Positions 1-10,570 of a stretch of DNA of 64,000 nucleotides are shown here, one piece after another (the first letter of the stretch is position 1; every line of letters starts with the position of its first letter). The stretch comes from Stereocaulon alpinum (Eukaryota > Ascomycota > Lecanoromycetes > Lecanorales > Stereocaulaceae): positions 186,001-250,000 of the forward strand of contig JAEUBA010000010.1 in the NCBI GenBank assembly GCA_018257865.1, written 5' to 3'. Position numbers and translations under genes: made by a program. The notes under the pieces were generated by a model. The model did not search any database and was not told where the DNA came from. It saw only the letters and a list, made by a program, of their open reading frames with translations.

Positions 1-166
1 ACCCAATGTCAAATATGCAACGAAACAGCTAGTGATGAACACCTGGCGCCCGGTGTCTCGACTCTGGGCCAAGAATGCTCCTTTATTATGCGACTACGAC
101 AATTGCAATATCTGTAATCATATCGGTATCACCACCAAGCGAATCAGCACGCCTATGCTTCTTCTC

Positions 167-1150
167 TCATTCCCAGCTATTCTTAGTGGCATATTCAGGA
201 CGACTCCAGTATCTCTCCGTATACCACTTCATTCGTGCTTGCTCTAGCTCCCACTCGTCGCCCTTTGCGTCGCTCGTCATGACCTTCTCACAATCCTCGG
301 CCATTTGCCTCGACTCTGCGTGTTCCTCTGCCAAGGGCGGCAAGTTGATCGTAGCTTTTACCACCTTACGAAGGAGTCTGAGCGGTTGTAAGATAAGCTC
401 GATATCGGTCGCGGACAGAAAGACTGCATTCGAATTTGTTGGTATACTGTCTGTTCGGCCCCATGCATTAAACCAGCCTTTTCTCTTATAGGCATTGATA
501 AGTTCTCACTTAATAAGTTCTCACTTAAAATCCAAGGCATTGTAGGGATACACCAGGCAACGGAAGGCGGAAATATAATCGCCGTACTTATCATCTGCAG
601 GGTGCGGATGATCGTTGTCTGTAGTAGGAAAGTTCTCGAGAGGCTCGTCTGCCCAATAAGTCGAGTCGAAGAAGTCTACTCGGATGTTCTCAAAGCTCAC
701 GGCAGAGTAAAGGTGTCTGCAGACTCTGACCAGATTTGATCTGATCAGTAACAAGTACAACTCAACATCTTCGGCTAAGAGGACGATTCGCAATTGTTTC
801 CCTTTATGCCATGGAACGGTTGGCAAAGCTATGGGAAGTTCTGCACGGTGGATGTCATTAAGAAATGTGACTCCGTCTACGTCGATGGTTATGTTGAAAA
901 CTCGATTATACAGAATTCTCGTTGCTTCATCGTACTGTTGCTGGCTCTCACACATAATGTCTATGTAAAACCGAGCTTTGTCTCCTCGAAATTGGTGTCT
1001 AGACTCGTCACTATAATACTCGCTGTACCCTCGTACCTCGGCCAAGTCCGGCAAAAGCTTGCCTACGATCTTGTCACGGACTTCGAGCGGTAGATCCATG
1101 ATGCGGAAGGGCTTCTCTGCACCCTTTACCATTGGTTGTTGGAGATTCAT
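167..1150 (-). CDS. F-box-like fungal hypothetical protein, two exons
   Basis: I model complement(join(167..482,525..1150)), 313 aa. The N-terminal part reads FRIMDLPLEVRDKIVGKLLP, the leucine-rich opening typical of the large fungal F-box/2EXR-like families; the rest is mixed helical sequence without a motif I can name. Exon 1 ends in a partial codon before GTGAGA and resumes after TATAAGAG, a 42 nt intron that keeps the frame and joins an exon ending in a charged tail (EQARMKWYTERYWSRPEY). A Met at 1252 would add 34 residues; I prefer the Met at 1150, closest to the domain. The donor lies inside a perfect 15 bp tandem duplication. If such proteins act as usual they are adaptors of SCF ubiquitin ligases, but this is family inference. 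The exon join is plausible, not proven. Confidence 0.55.
498..527. repeat. Perfect 15 bp tandem duplication at a splice donor
   Basis: Positions 498-512 and 513-527 are identical (ATAAGTTCTCACTTA on the plus strand). On the coding minus strand the unit carries AAGTGAGA, so the duplication doubles a 5' splice site of the F-box-like gene. Only the upstream donor keeps the frame; the other leaves an in-frame TGA. Confidence 0.9.
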
Positions 1151-1826
1151 GTCGAGGCTAAGCAGGTGTTGAGTGCTAGGAAAGAGTACCCGTGACAAGC
1201 ATTCGGAAATGGAGATGTTGCCGATGAGTACGAGCTCGAGTGTAGATATCACAACATTTTCGTTGGCAGACTGATGAACTGAGAATTTCAGGTTGCCAAG
1301 ATATCAGAAATCGAAGTACTCGGAAAACTTGTCGGTGTGAAGGTGTCAAACAACACTTCAAGAGAAATCACATACAGCTAGCTATAGTCTCTGCTGTAGG
1401 AGGCAGAATGGAAGTATGAGTGAGTGTATTAGTGGAAGAGATCACAGGGTGAACCAATGAGAGTAGCTTGTGGCTGGGAAATCCTTTCATATATGACGCC
1501 TAGATCCGTCTGATTTGCGGACTGGTCGTCAAGCTTCGCGCAAAATCGAAGCCTACGCCTTCCCATGAACCTTCAATGGAGAAATAGAGACTGAGTCTGG
1601 AGATCGCCAGCATTGCTCAACGTCGAGTGCAACGACTTTACGTTGATATACAACTTGAGCAGCAAACGCGATGATCACCAGTAACAAGGAGCGAAGAAAT
1701 CAAGAAAGCGATGACATCTCGCGTATAAGAGGTGCCGTACTCCTCTCGACCCTTCTGTAATGGTGTTTAGTTCTTGCAAGCTGCAGACGCAATGAAAGCC
1801 TCGCATTACTCCAAATCATTCTGATA
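1151..1826. other. No gene recognised
   Basis: Upstream region of the F-box-like gene and downstream flank of the DUF3638 relic. Only short shadow frames are open; I see no repeat or RNA gene. Confidence 0.5.
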
Positions 1827-2272
1827 CTACGCAAGTGCAAAGTTGATGAAGCTGTCCAAGTCACCAGTCAAGACGAAGTCTCGAAGATACGGGTCAATAT
1901 TACATGGGACAGCTTTTGCGGGAGGAGGCCGCTCTCGCTGGGTTTCCTGCTCCACTTTTTGGGCGACTTCTCGCTCATGCTCTTTGGGTATGGAAAGGTC
2001 CTTTGAAGTGCTTGTATTCAGGTGTCCGTACATCTGTAAGAGTTCTTGTATTGTTGGATCTATGTTTTCCTAGCAGGACTCGATCACGGAAGGTACATTT
2101 TTCATCTCTAGAACCAGGGCACATAGGTCATTTAGCCTTTATTCCTCCTTCTCTTTGAAGGCTTTACTTAGATCCAACGAGCGCTCTGGTACTTCAAGCT
2201 CGTCGGACAAGTGACGAGATCTTGAACGATTTGTTACCACGTTCACTTCCATGTACGCAGTATACTTTGGTG
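1827..2272 (-). pseudogene. Relic of a DUF3638/DUF3645-type giant protein, C-terminal part
   Basis: One minus-strand frame is protein-like across the whole stretch but interrupted by TAA (near 2156) and TAG (near 2074). Pieces read EYMEV-like, then HLSDELEVPERSLDLSKAF, ENIDPTIQELLQMYGHLN, EREVAQKVEQETQRERPPP and IDPYLRDFVLTGDLDS. The EREV..VEQE..RPPP block and the final DP.LR.FVLTG block match what I remember of the C-terminus of the ~3000-residue fungal DUF3638/DUF3645 proteins. The remnant stops abruptly at about 2272, where degenerate repeats begin. Family assignment is from memory of motifs; the pseudogene call rests on the visible in-frame stops and truncation. Confidence 0.6.
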
Positions 2273-2702
2273 CGTAACTTGGTTGCGCACTCTTGCGTAT
2301 TCACGGCGGAGTATAGGTATAACCGCAATACTCACTTTCACGTATCTGGTGAACGTTCATGTTGAGTATTTCTCTCGAACGCATATATTAGATGTGTAAT
2401 ATGCAGCACGCTGCTATTATGTATACAATCTGCGTGCGCAGTCTTGTGTATTGTTGCGTATTCGCAGCGTAGTATAGAGACTGTTGTAATACGCACGCTG
2501 ACTATAGGTGGCGACTGTGTATAGGTACTGAGTAGGCATCTCGAATGCGCGATGCGCATCTCGAACACCGTATGCGTAACACACTTACGGGCATGGTTTG
2601 GCGCATCTTGCGTTTTCAAAGACCCAGTATGACTATAATCGTAATGCGTACTCTGAGCATGTCCGGCGAATACGTATAAAACATACCAGCCATATCTGGC
2701 AA
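2273..2702. repeat. Degenerate ~155-160 bp tandem repeats rich in TGCGTA/ATACGC
   Basis: A block starting TTGCGTATTC..GC..AGTATAG and ending TAATACGCAC-like recurs at about 2292, 2453 and 2607, spacings of 161 and 154 bp, with heavy divergence. A further match to the core (GTTGCGTATTCGCAAG) lies at about 3805. The block separates two pieces of the DUF3638 relic, so it was probably inserted or amplified within it. Confidence 0.55.
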
Positions 2703-3211
2703 CTAGACACGTAGCATCTGCGCACCAAAGACCCTCAGGTACATTTCGCTGTTGCTAAACTCCGTTGGCAGCCTTGTGATACGCTTGCCATCGATAAGCA
2801 GCTCACCGTCCAAAATATTGTGAACCACATCTTGCGATGGCAAGCCTTGTGCGGGCTAAGCTTTCGCCCTCAGCCAGCGATCATTCGGGGAGTCAAGCAT
2901 ATTCCACGATCCTGGTCCTCGCTGGAAACCACACGACATCTGTGAGATTGCGAGGTCCAGGCGATCCATTCTGTCTGCCGTATTCAACCGCCATATATAG
3001 CGGTGAAGAGTTTGCGACATCTCCAGATCTCTCCGAGTAAGCGCTGGATATCCTGTGCTAGTAACAGCCCTCTTGCTGGATAATGTTCTCGGCCATGCAC
3101 AGCGAAAGTCATCCACGTCTTTATATCATCCACGGGAGCCATAAGTCCTCGACGAGTTCTTAGGTGATCAAATTCACACCAGCTTGGCTCATTCCCTGAC
3201 TTTCCAAGCAA
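2703..3211 (-). pseudogene. Relic of a DUF3638-type protein, internal part
   Basis: Minus-strand protein-like sequence in two frames. The first part (3211 to about 3005) reads EFDHLRTRRGLMAPVDDIKT then REHYPARGLLLAQDIQRLLG; a frameshift near 3000-3015 leads to HRYIWRLNTADRMDRLDLAI. The frame continues through an in-frame TAG at 2856-2858 into ILDGELLIDGKRITRLPTEF and YLRVFG, which resembles the G.LLV.G.PL.RLP......Y..LFG signature of DUF3638 proteins, then stops at 2703-2705. With the 1827-2272 piece this looks like one decayed gene with a large internal loss. The foldback element at 3266-3566 lies just upstream. Confidence 0.6.
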
Positions 3212-3265
3212 CTACGGAAGATCTTTGAAATGTAAGCAGGGGGATGTGCAGAAGAGACAGACTTA

Positions 3266-3566
3266 CTGCCCGGAAAGGTATGGATATCTCCAAGGTACAG
3301 TACGGTACGGGAATCCGGGATGGTATAGGATTAGACGATCCTAGATCCCATACTTATTAGGAGACATGGGATGGGATCTTAATGGGATATCCCAAAGGTG
3401 TGGGGTACTAGTGGGATTTAGTAGTGGTATGGGATATTGGTGGGATATCCCAGTACATCCCACACTATCCCACTAGTGGTATGGGATTCCAGACCTTGAT
3501 CCTATAACATCCCCCGGGATGGCAGAAAATCCAGTGTCCCATACCATCCCATATCTTTCCGGGCAG
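3266..3566. mobile_element. Foldback MITE-like element with terminal inverted repeats
   Basis: Termini are perfect inverted repeats CTGCCCGGAAAG (3266-3277) and CTTTCCGGGCAG (3555-3566), and the similarity continues inward imperfectly. Each end is flanked by TA, as expected for Tc1/mariner-type target duplication. The 301 bp interior is full of TGGGAT / ATCCCA words and GGGATATCCCA palindromes, so most of the element could fold on itself. There is no coding capacity, hence a non-autonomous element; the parent superfamily is inferred only from the TA flanks. Confidence 0.65.
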
Positions 3567-4667
3567 TAAGACAGCCCATAAGCAATGACGACATCAGGCA
3601 GAGCAACCCGGCGTCAAAGACCCTTACAAGTCACATACTCTTTCAATACCTATTTTGCAACTAGATGATGCAACAACATGGACTGACCACCTACACTGCA
3701 GAGGTGCACTTCGTGTTTTCACTTTCGTCTAATTCATCCATCCACTGCTCTCATATCGTTGTTGGATAGGTCGGGCTATACTCTCAGACCACCCTCTGTC
3801 CCATGTTGCGTATTCGCAAGATAAGCCTTAGGACACAACCCCTGCTCCCCCAACAAGACGTTGTCCTTCATCACAGCTTCACAAGAGCTCACTCCGGACT
3901 CGGGCGCGGAACGCGGACGCGGACACGTTTCTGTGGAGGGGAAAGGTTGCGTCGAAGTTATCAGGTCTTATCCCGCTGTATCCGACCTGTCATGGCGCAT
4001 TTATTCTCCCCTCTCCTATTCGTGGTACGTAAACCCCCAAGACATCTAGCATGAATAGGCTCCAAGAATCTCACTATAGAATGTCAAAGCTGGTCGAAGA
4101 GTAGTAGATATGACTCTGAACGAGTAGAGGAAAGTTTTTTGAAGTAGATGGGATAGGTATTGTAGGTGGGTAAGCTATCGGGTACTCGCACAAGCCCTAG
4201 CCAATCAAATTTGTTTTGTGCGCCAAAAGTCTTTTCCACAGGGTGCAATGCAAGAATTATACGAGGCACAGCCCGCTAAGAGGTGGTAATAGGTGGTAGG
4301 AAAACGCCATCCGTGATGCACTCAACAAAGGAAATGCTCGCTAGGAGGTGGATGGAGGCCTGATCCGTAGATATGGTTAAAGACCAAGAAAATGCAAATT
4401 CTTTGAACCGTGCCCTACTCGCTTCACTCGGTTTCCTGCCCCTTTATACATAGTACGCAGCTTCTATCTGCCTTAATGGTTGGTTTTAATCCTGCCCGGT
4501 GCCGGTGCCGTGGGTGGTGAAGAAGGGAAGGTGGGATGGGTGTTTATTACATGAGGTAGGCGATACATTCTATTGTGAGACCACGTTTTCCAGACCGTCC
4601 GGCTCGCTTCGCTAATGCTGGTATCTGAAAGCAATAGAGGGTATTATTGGTCCATTGTTGAGAGGGG
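3567..4667. other. No gene recognised
   Basis: Right flank of the foldback element and 3' flank of the CTD phosphatase gene. Short open frames around 3803-4054 and 4084-4269 lack family similarity and look like chance. Confidence 0.5.
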
Positions 4668-6712
4668 TCATAATGCAACATCAAGGACCAAGCTGACGTC
4701 CCGCACCTGGCTCCCTGCTAGATCTTCGAGAACGGGTATCAGGTCCAGTAGCTCGTTGTCGTGGGCATCTGAGAACCAACTGCTTATTGGTACGGCGTGT
4801 TGCGGGTGGAAGATGTAGGATGTGGGAGAGTTGTCGATGATGATGGTCTCTCGGAGATCGCGGCCAACTTGTGAAAGATCCTAAAGGAATTGTTAGCACT
4901 TACTGAGCTAGACTCTGAGAGTACATGTACGAACCTTTACGTAGTTGCCTTGGTGGTTGTAGCAGCTCTCCCGGAACAGGCGGTGATGCACGACTTTGTG
5001 GATATCAAGCTGATCAAGAAGTGGATCACCGTACTAAGCGGTAGCCGTTAGTACTGATGCGAGCGAATCAAGTTCTCGATGTGCTTACCTTTGAGACTGA
5101 AGCAGTAAAAACCACGACCTCGTAGAGCTCGCCCACACGCTTCATGAATTGATCCACACCAGGCCTCTTGATCACATAGACATTATGGAACTGTCCCTCT
5201 ATCTCAACAGGAATGGTGAAATCGGCTTGGTGAAGTATCTATAGATAATTCAGTATGGTGGCGGTAAGACTAGGGAGAATTCATACCTTGAAACTGCTGT
5301 GAACCAGGGTCTCGTCCAGATCCAAGACTAAGCACTTCCGACCTTTGAATTGAGGCTGCAATGGTGGCAGCAGCCACTGCTGTTTCTCATTCGGCGCAGC
5401 TGGGTTGGAGCTAGAAGCCGTGCGATCCTGGCCATTTCGTGGAGGTGGAGGTGGAAGGTTTGTTTGTGCCTGTGCTAGCTCTCGAGTGCTTGGTGATGGC
5501 GCATCTGCAACTGGAGCTACAAGTGGAGCATCAACCATCGTTAAGTCGCTATCTTTTGGTTCTTGCTCCGACGTTCGGTCATTGATGGTAGTCCCTTGCT
5601 GGGCAGCTGATTCCTCAGGCTCAATCAATTGAGGTGGTGCTGTAATGCCCGCTGCTTGTGCAGGAGCGGTGCCTTGGCCATTCTTCACATCTTGGGGAGA
5701 AGTTTTGGTTGTGGGTAGGGTTGATGCTTGCGTATCGTGAGGTACGGCAGGCGGTGAAGCTTCTTTGCTCTCTGCGGCTGGCGGGCTCGAAGGTGTCTGG
5801 GTAGCCGGTTTCTCTGTTGTTACTTTTTCCTTTGACGATCTCGTGATCATCGTGGGTTTCGTAGCTGGTTTCAGCTCCGAATACTCTGGTCCGCCTATGC
5901 TCTCCTCCACGACTTTGGATTCTGCTGTACTTGATTCCCCTGCGCTGGCGTCAGGCTTCACCATAGGCGTCGCTTGCCTCCCAGCCTTTGGCTTCTCCAC
6001 CTTAGTCTTCTTCGGCGGAACTGCAGGATCTCCAAGTTCAACGGTATTGGCATCTTCTGGGGCGCTGCAGCATGTGAATATTGACAGGAGACCCCCCCGC
6101 TTCTTCTTCTTCTTCGGAGGGCTTGTTTGATCTCCGACTTTCGTCTGGTTGCCAGCGACCAGAGGGTCAGCTTTGTTCTTCTTCGACCCTTGACTTGCGA
6201 CACTACCAGTGCGGCTCTTTAGTTTGATGCTGCCTTTGGACCCTCTTCTTGAGGTCGAGATTGGATTTGCAGTAGTCTGCTCGATCATCGGAGTGTCGCC
6301 TAGGGTCTGTCCATGTGCATTTGAAGACGAGCGTATTGGTACTGTTGGCCCAGCTGTTCCCTCTGCAGCCTTCCCCTGCGCCTCAGCCGATGCTCCAGAT
6401 GCCGGAACTGATGTTTCTGCAACCGCAAGCTGTGTAGTTGATGATTCGGGGCCTGGTTGATGGGATGTTGCAGATAAAGTTGGAGAATTATAATTCGAGC
6501 TGAGCGTAGGATATATCGTAGAGGAGGCGGAATCTAGGACAGGCATTAGCATACGTCGCCATTGGAACTATAAAGATCAATTCAAGTCGATATCGTGTCA
6601 TACCGTAAGTATCTGAACCAGGAGGTTCCAAGTGGGTATTTGGTGGAAGGTCGTTGGCAAGTGTGTTCGAGAACGAAGATTCCTCGTTCGCTTGCGCGAT
6701 CTCGCTGCTCAT
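4668..6712 (-). CDS. Psr1/Psr2-type SCP/FCP1-like phosphatase
   Basis: Model complement(join(4668..4880,4935..5033,5089..5238,5287..6533,6604..6712)), 605 aa. A long low-complexity N-terminus rich in Ser, Thr, Pro and Lys is followed by the HAD-type catalytic domain. KCLVLDLDETLVHSSFK holds the DxDxT motif (Asp441, Asp443), with FTIPVEIEGQFHNVYVIKRP, VVVFTASVSKYGDPLLDQLD, CYNHQGNYVKDLSQVGRD and IIIDNSPTSYIFHPQ following in the expected order. This matches yeast Psr1/Psr2, plasma-membrane phosphatases of the salt and general stress response. Introns are 54, 55, 48 and 70 nt; the first has GCTAAT before CCTAG, which is why I reject the Met at 6552 and start in the upstream exon (MSSEIAQ). The downstream exons contain no in-frame stop. 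Exact start (6712 or 6724) is uncertain. Confidence 0.9.
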
Positions 6713-7882
6713 GTGGGGCCACACGTCAACCTCAAAGAGGCCGAGATAGGGTTATCGCTGCGGTGACTCGTTGACCGCGGAGTTTTCTCTTCCCAGCTGA
6801 TAGTCCGCCCCGAAGTGACTCCGCTCACAGTATGACCTTTCCCAGCGGCTGCGACTTCTTGATGTGCAAAGTAACGTTTCCAGCTTGTGGATCCTAATCC
6901 TGACCATCTACGCCAACAATGATGTATCCTCGTGTTGCTGTAAGCTCCAGTGCTGAGTGGTCGATGAGGCTGGAAAAGAGTGGTGAGGTGTTTGCGACCG
7001 GACAGGAGGAGGGACAAGAGGGACAGGGTTTTCCGTAGCCGATTGACGAAGAGGCAATATACAATAAGATTACTGAGGGTGTTTGCGACGATTTGGGGGA
7101 TATCTGGAAGGGTTGGCAGCCGTTTAACAAGAGGGATGTCACGGTTGAAGTCGCGATGCGGAAAGCGGATTGGGGAGAGGCTTGTCACTAGCCACAGCAA
7201 TTTCAGGGGACAGGGGGCAAAATCCTCTTAGAAACAGGTCCAGCTCACACAGCACTACAATTACGATAGCAAGAAGGGAACAGATTATAGATAGAACTAG
7301 CAGCAAATTTCACTTGGACTACACAAAGACTTCCGACCAATATCCCATTTCACAATTTGGCAATCATGGGGTTGTGCATGGAATTACCTCGCCACTGCAA
7401 AAGGCGGATTCGCAACAAAAACTTGATCAGGGTTGAGGCTTCTCGGCGCGCGCACAGAAGAGGTGGGCTGCGGGCGGCAGAAGCACAGCTGTGGCTTGTT
7501 ACTACCTATCAGAGCTGATGTTGGCCCCCCATCAGCGTGACGGACAACGCCAGTGATTAGACTAGTGCCCAATTGGAGATCGCTGCTCTGTCATGCGCCA
7601 CTCATTACTGCCAACATCAGCGTCCGATGTGTAATCGAGCCTCTCAACTCTGCTCAAACATCGCTCCCGGTCTCGAAACCCATCCCTCTTTAGTCGGGCG
7701 AGCAAATTCTGAGTCAACCCGCTGCATGGGTTGGCCGCTTGGCCGCATGGCTATCAATGCTCGTGATGTTGATCTCCCGCCATATGTGCATTGGGCCATA
7801 GCGATTGGGGAGCAGCCCGAAACCTGGGGTGGTGTAGACTTATGCAGGCCAGTTTGTAATCTGAGATATCCAGCCAAGCACT
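6713..7882. other. Upstream region of the phosphatase; possible gene remnant inside
   Basis: Mostly unexplained. On the plus strand 6919-7191 stays in one frame with a single TAG at 7036-7038; its second half (PIDEEAIYNKITEGVCDDLG ... WKGWQPFNKRDV) looks protein-like, and GTAAGC (at about 6940) with CCGTAG could be splice sites removing the stop. I do not recognise the product, and a long antisense frame covers the same stretch, so I leave it uncalled. The rest (7192-7882) shows nothing. Confidence 0.25.
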
Positions 7883-8758
7883 TCAGCAATTCCTCACACA
7901 CCTCATCATGGCAATCGCCCATTCCCATGGCGCGCTCTCATCTCCTGGCCTGCTGTTGTAGTATTCCCATCCCATTACGCCTCCAAAGCTAGGATAGAAC
8001 TGCGCCAGTGCAGCCAAGGTTCTTCTCAGATCCTCGAACTCTATGTAGCCATGCCCAAGACCCGGATTGGTCAGGACGCCTACAACAACCTTTTCGGGCT
8101 TCCATCCCTGGCGCAGGATCGCATCATAGTCTATAAAGCTTTCCAATCGCCCCCAATTATTGTAGAATTGCGTGTTGTACCAAGCTATGCTGCTACCGCG
8201 CATGACTTCCAGAGCCTCATAGTCGAATCCCGAGAGGTGAGGTCGGCTTTGAAGGGCGGTAGCTACTGGGGCCAGTGTAATGATGAAGTCGGAGCCAAAG
8301 TCTGCTTTTAGACGGTCAATGAGCCTGATGATTCCATTGAGAGACATATCCTCTTCAACATCTAGGTCCACGCCATCTAGGTTGTGGAATCGTATCATGT
8401 TCCGCAGTGGTACATAGTATGTTTCGAACTCGACGTCGCTCCTATCTAGCCGTTGGAAGCTGCCTTGAGCAGCGCCGCCAAGCATGCCGAGGACTTTGAC
8501 GCCAATGTCCTGCATGATGGCGACTTCTTCCCACAGTAGGGCGTTCTGAGATGCATGGGGTGGGTCATTGTTGAGGGTGATGTTGCCTGGAGGGTCATTG
8601 AGATGAATTGCTGCAATTATTAGGTGGGTGAGTGGGACGGAGTCAGCAGCCTCGGTGATCAGTGGGAGGACGGAGACGAAGTTGTTATTGAGAAAGTGCG
8701 TTTGATGGTAGCATACTACTCGTGGTTGGTGAGGTCGCGGAGGGATTGTAGGAGGCAT
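7883..8758 (-). CDS. GH18 chitinase-like glycoside hydrolase
   Basis: Single exon, 291 aa. The GH18 active-site signature DxxDxDxE is present as DGVDLDVEE: Asp128, Asp131, Asp133 and the acid Glu135. Upstream THLIIAAIHLND and VKVLGMLGG correspond to the beta-strand blocks of the TIM barrel, and FGGVMGWEYYNS near the C-terminus is the conserved strand-8 Trp region. The family hydrolyses beta-1,4-GlcNAc linkages by substrate-assisted catalysis. There is no signal peptide, chitin-binding or GPI segment, and 291 aa is short for a fungal class III or V chitinase, so it is probably a cytosolic GH18, perhaps of endo-beta-N-acetylglucosaminidase type. Start chosen at the first Met, just before the first barrel strand. 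Confidence 0.88.
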   Translation of the reverse strand: MPPTIPPRPHQPRVVCYHQTHFLNNNFVSVLPLITEAADSVPLTHLIIAAIHLNDPPGNITLNNDPPHASQNALLWEEVAIMQDIGVKVLGMLGGAAQGSFQRLDRSDVEFETYYVPLRNMIRFHNLDGVDLDVEEDMSLNGIIRLIDRLKADFGSDFIITLAPVATALQSRPHLSGFDYEALEVMRGSSIAWYNTQFYNNWGRLESFIDYDAILRQGWKPEKVVVGVLTNPGLGHGYIEFEDLRRTLAALAQFYPSFGGVMGWEYYNSRPGDESAPWEWAIAMMRCVRNC

Positions 8759-10276
8759 TGTTCAGGATGTGCAGATCAGAGTGCTGATGCCAAGGGTACC
8801 TTTGCCTCCAGCCAATGGCATGCCCTACCACATACGGTAAGCAGCTCTCTATCCACCAAGCCACAAAACAATGCGAACATATTGAACGGCAAGGTCGATA
8901 GAAGACAGTAATGACCTTTCACTCTTGAACATTAAGACGATACGGATATCATCAAGCATTATCATTTGATCGTGCCAATCGCATGATGTCCCCAGCAAAT
9001 ATCAATTGAGCTATCCAACCAACATTGGAAACAGCAATTTCTGACGTTATGCTGTAGAGAATGATGATCTCCGCTAGGGGGAAGACCGTGTACTACTGTG
9101 TACTTTTGCTTCACCTCAGAGCCAGTACTATCATACCGTTTCCAACTCATGTTATCGAACACACCCTAAGAATCCAGAGTTGAGGCGAATCATGCAGCTA
9201 GCGAATTGCTGAGCAACGAGTATAGATTCAACGGATTCTAGGACGAGCACACGAAAGGAGCAGGAAATCAAGCGAAGCGAGCAGGACATGGTTGAGGATT
9301 TGCAGTTCCGTAGTCTTTCACCACATCCATGTGTCAGACCACCATTCGCCTCCTAGCGAGTATTGCTTTTGTCACTCAGCAATTGCATCACGAATGGTAT
9401 TTCCAGTCTGGAAAAACCATCCTATCGGCTTCCTAGAGCTCTTTCCTAGTAGACCTAGCGCTTTCGTCCGGGAATATGTGGCTGTCTCTGGGGTCTAGTG
9501 AAGCATGGAGCGATGTGTGGCCCGCACCAGACAGCTATTTCGTGCCGAAGACGAGGGTCTCATTCCAGAACATTTAGCTGTCATTGATAGCAAAAAGAGC
9601 ACAGGCTAACCCAAAATTTGCTGGTCAAAGCTGCTTACTGTGGAGTTTTAGGGTCTCGTTTACAATGTCCAGCTGTTGGTTGGACTCCAGTGGAGCTTAC
9701 AACAACTAGCCACCCTCTTCGCGAAAGTGCTCTATGCCAAATGCCTAATTTCCATACAGATGATTCTATCAAGTTGAAGTCTTTGACCTGTTCGCAAGCT
9801 AAGCGTCTCTCTAACATAATGTAACTGTCAAGCTCATGCTCTGATTCCATATGATCCGGATGAAAGACATGGCATGACTTATCCAACAAACAATACCAAT
9901 AGCAATGAATAAATTGACACTATGGAAGCCTTTAGCTATGAGATCGTTCTCGGAATTTGCCCCTATCAGTTTGCGATATTGACACATTTAACAGAACAGA
10001 ACTCGAGGCATGTTTGCTCACTCCAAGGGCGAGTCACGCCTTACAGATCGTGCTGAAGATTGGTGGATCGAGAAGAAAGGAGGCAAAAATGCAGTGTCTA
10101 TATAGACCAAAGTACCAATGCTGTCTCTATCTCCTCGTTACTAATTGAAACACACATATTCTCGCAAGTTAACAGCCTCATCTTGAGAAGTCTCGTTAAT
10201 CAGAAAGTTCTTGCTACAAACAATCAACCTTCCTTCGAGAAATTGAAATCGTTTCTAAGAGCTTCAGCATAGAGCA
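8759..10276. other. No gene recognised
   Basis: About 1.5 kb with only short chance frames on both strands. A TATATAG sequence at 10099-10105 lies about 178 bp upstream of the small Cys/His gene at 10277 and may be its TATA element. Confidence 0.45.
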
Positions 10277-10570
10277 ATGGCGGACTCCAATCGAACTACT
10301 AACAATCTCAATATTGCTTCCAAAGCAGCATGCACCGACGTCGTCTTCGTCTCTAGGGAGTACTTATTGACCGCGGAAGGGCCACTAGCACACGCAGAAA
10401 TCCCTGAAGTATCCTTCCGTGCAGAGCTCAAGTGGTTATGCTGCTACTGTGAAAGAGAAAATGAGGGCATCACACTGAACCCTCTCACTCAGTCCAACTG
10501 TATGCACTGCGTACACGAGCGATGCAATACTTGTACCTTGGTCTACTGTCCGTGTACGGGAAGGAAGTAA
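10277..10570 (+). CDS. Small Cys/His-rich (zinc-knuckle) protein, array member 1
   Basis: 97 aa, single exon. A polar N-terminal half is followed by KWLCCYCERENEG, then CMHCVHERCNTC and a short Cys-containing tail. The spacing WxCxxC ... CxxCxHxRCxxC suggests a two-knuckle zinc site like RanBP2-type or small zinc-ribbon domains. Three other genes within 10 kb (11361, 19177, 19995; all plus strand) share the pattern, so this is a local gene family. Such small proteins are common in Dothideomycete annotations as hypothetical proteins; the function is unknown to me. No signal peptide. Confidence 0.7.
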   Translation: MADSNRTTNNLNIASKAACTDVVFVSREYLLTAEGPLAHAEIPEVSFRAELKWLCCYCERENEGITLNPLTQSNCMHCVHERCNTCTLVYCPCTGRK

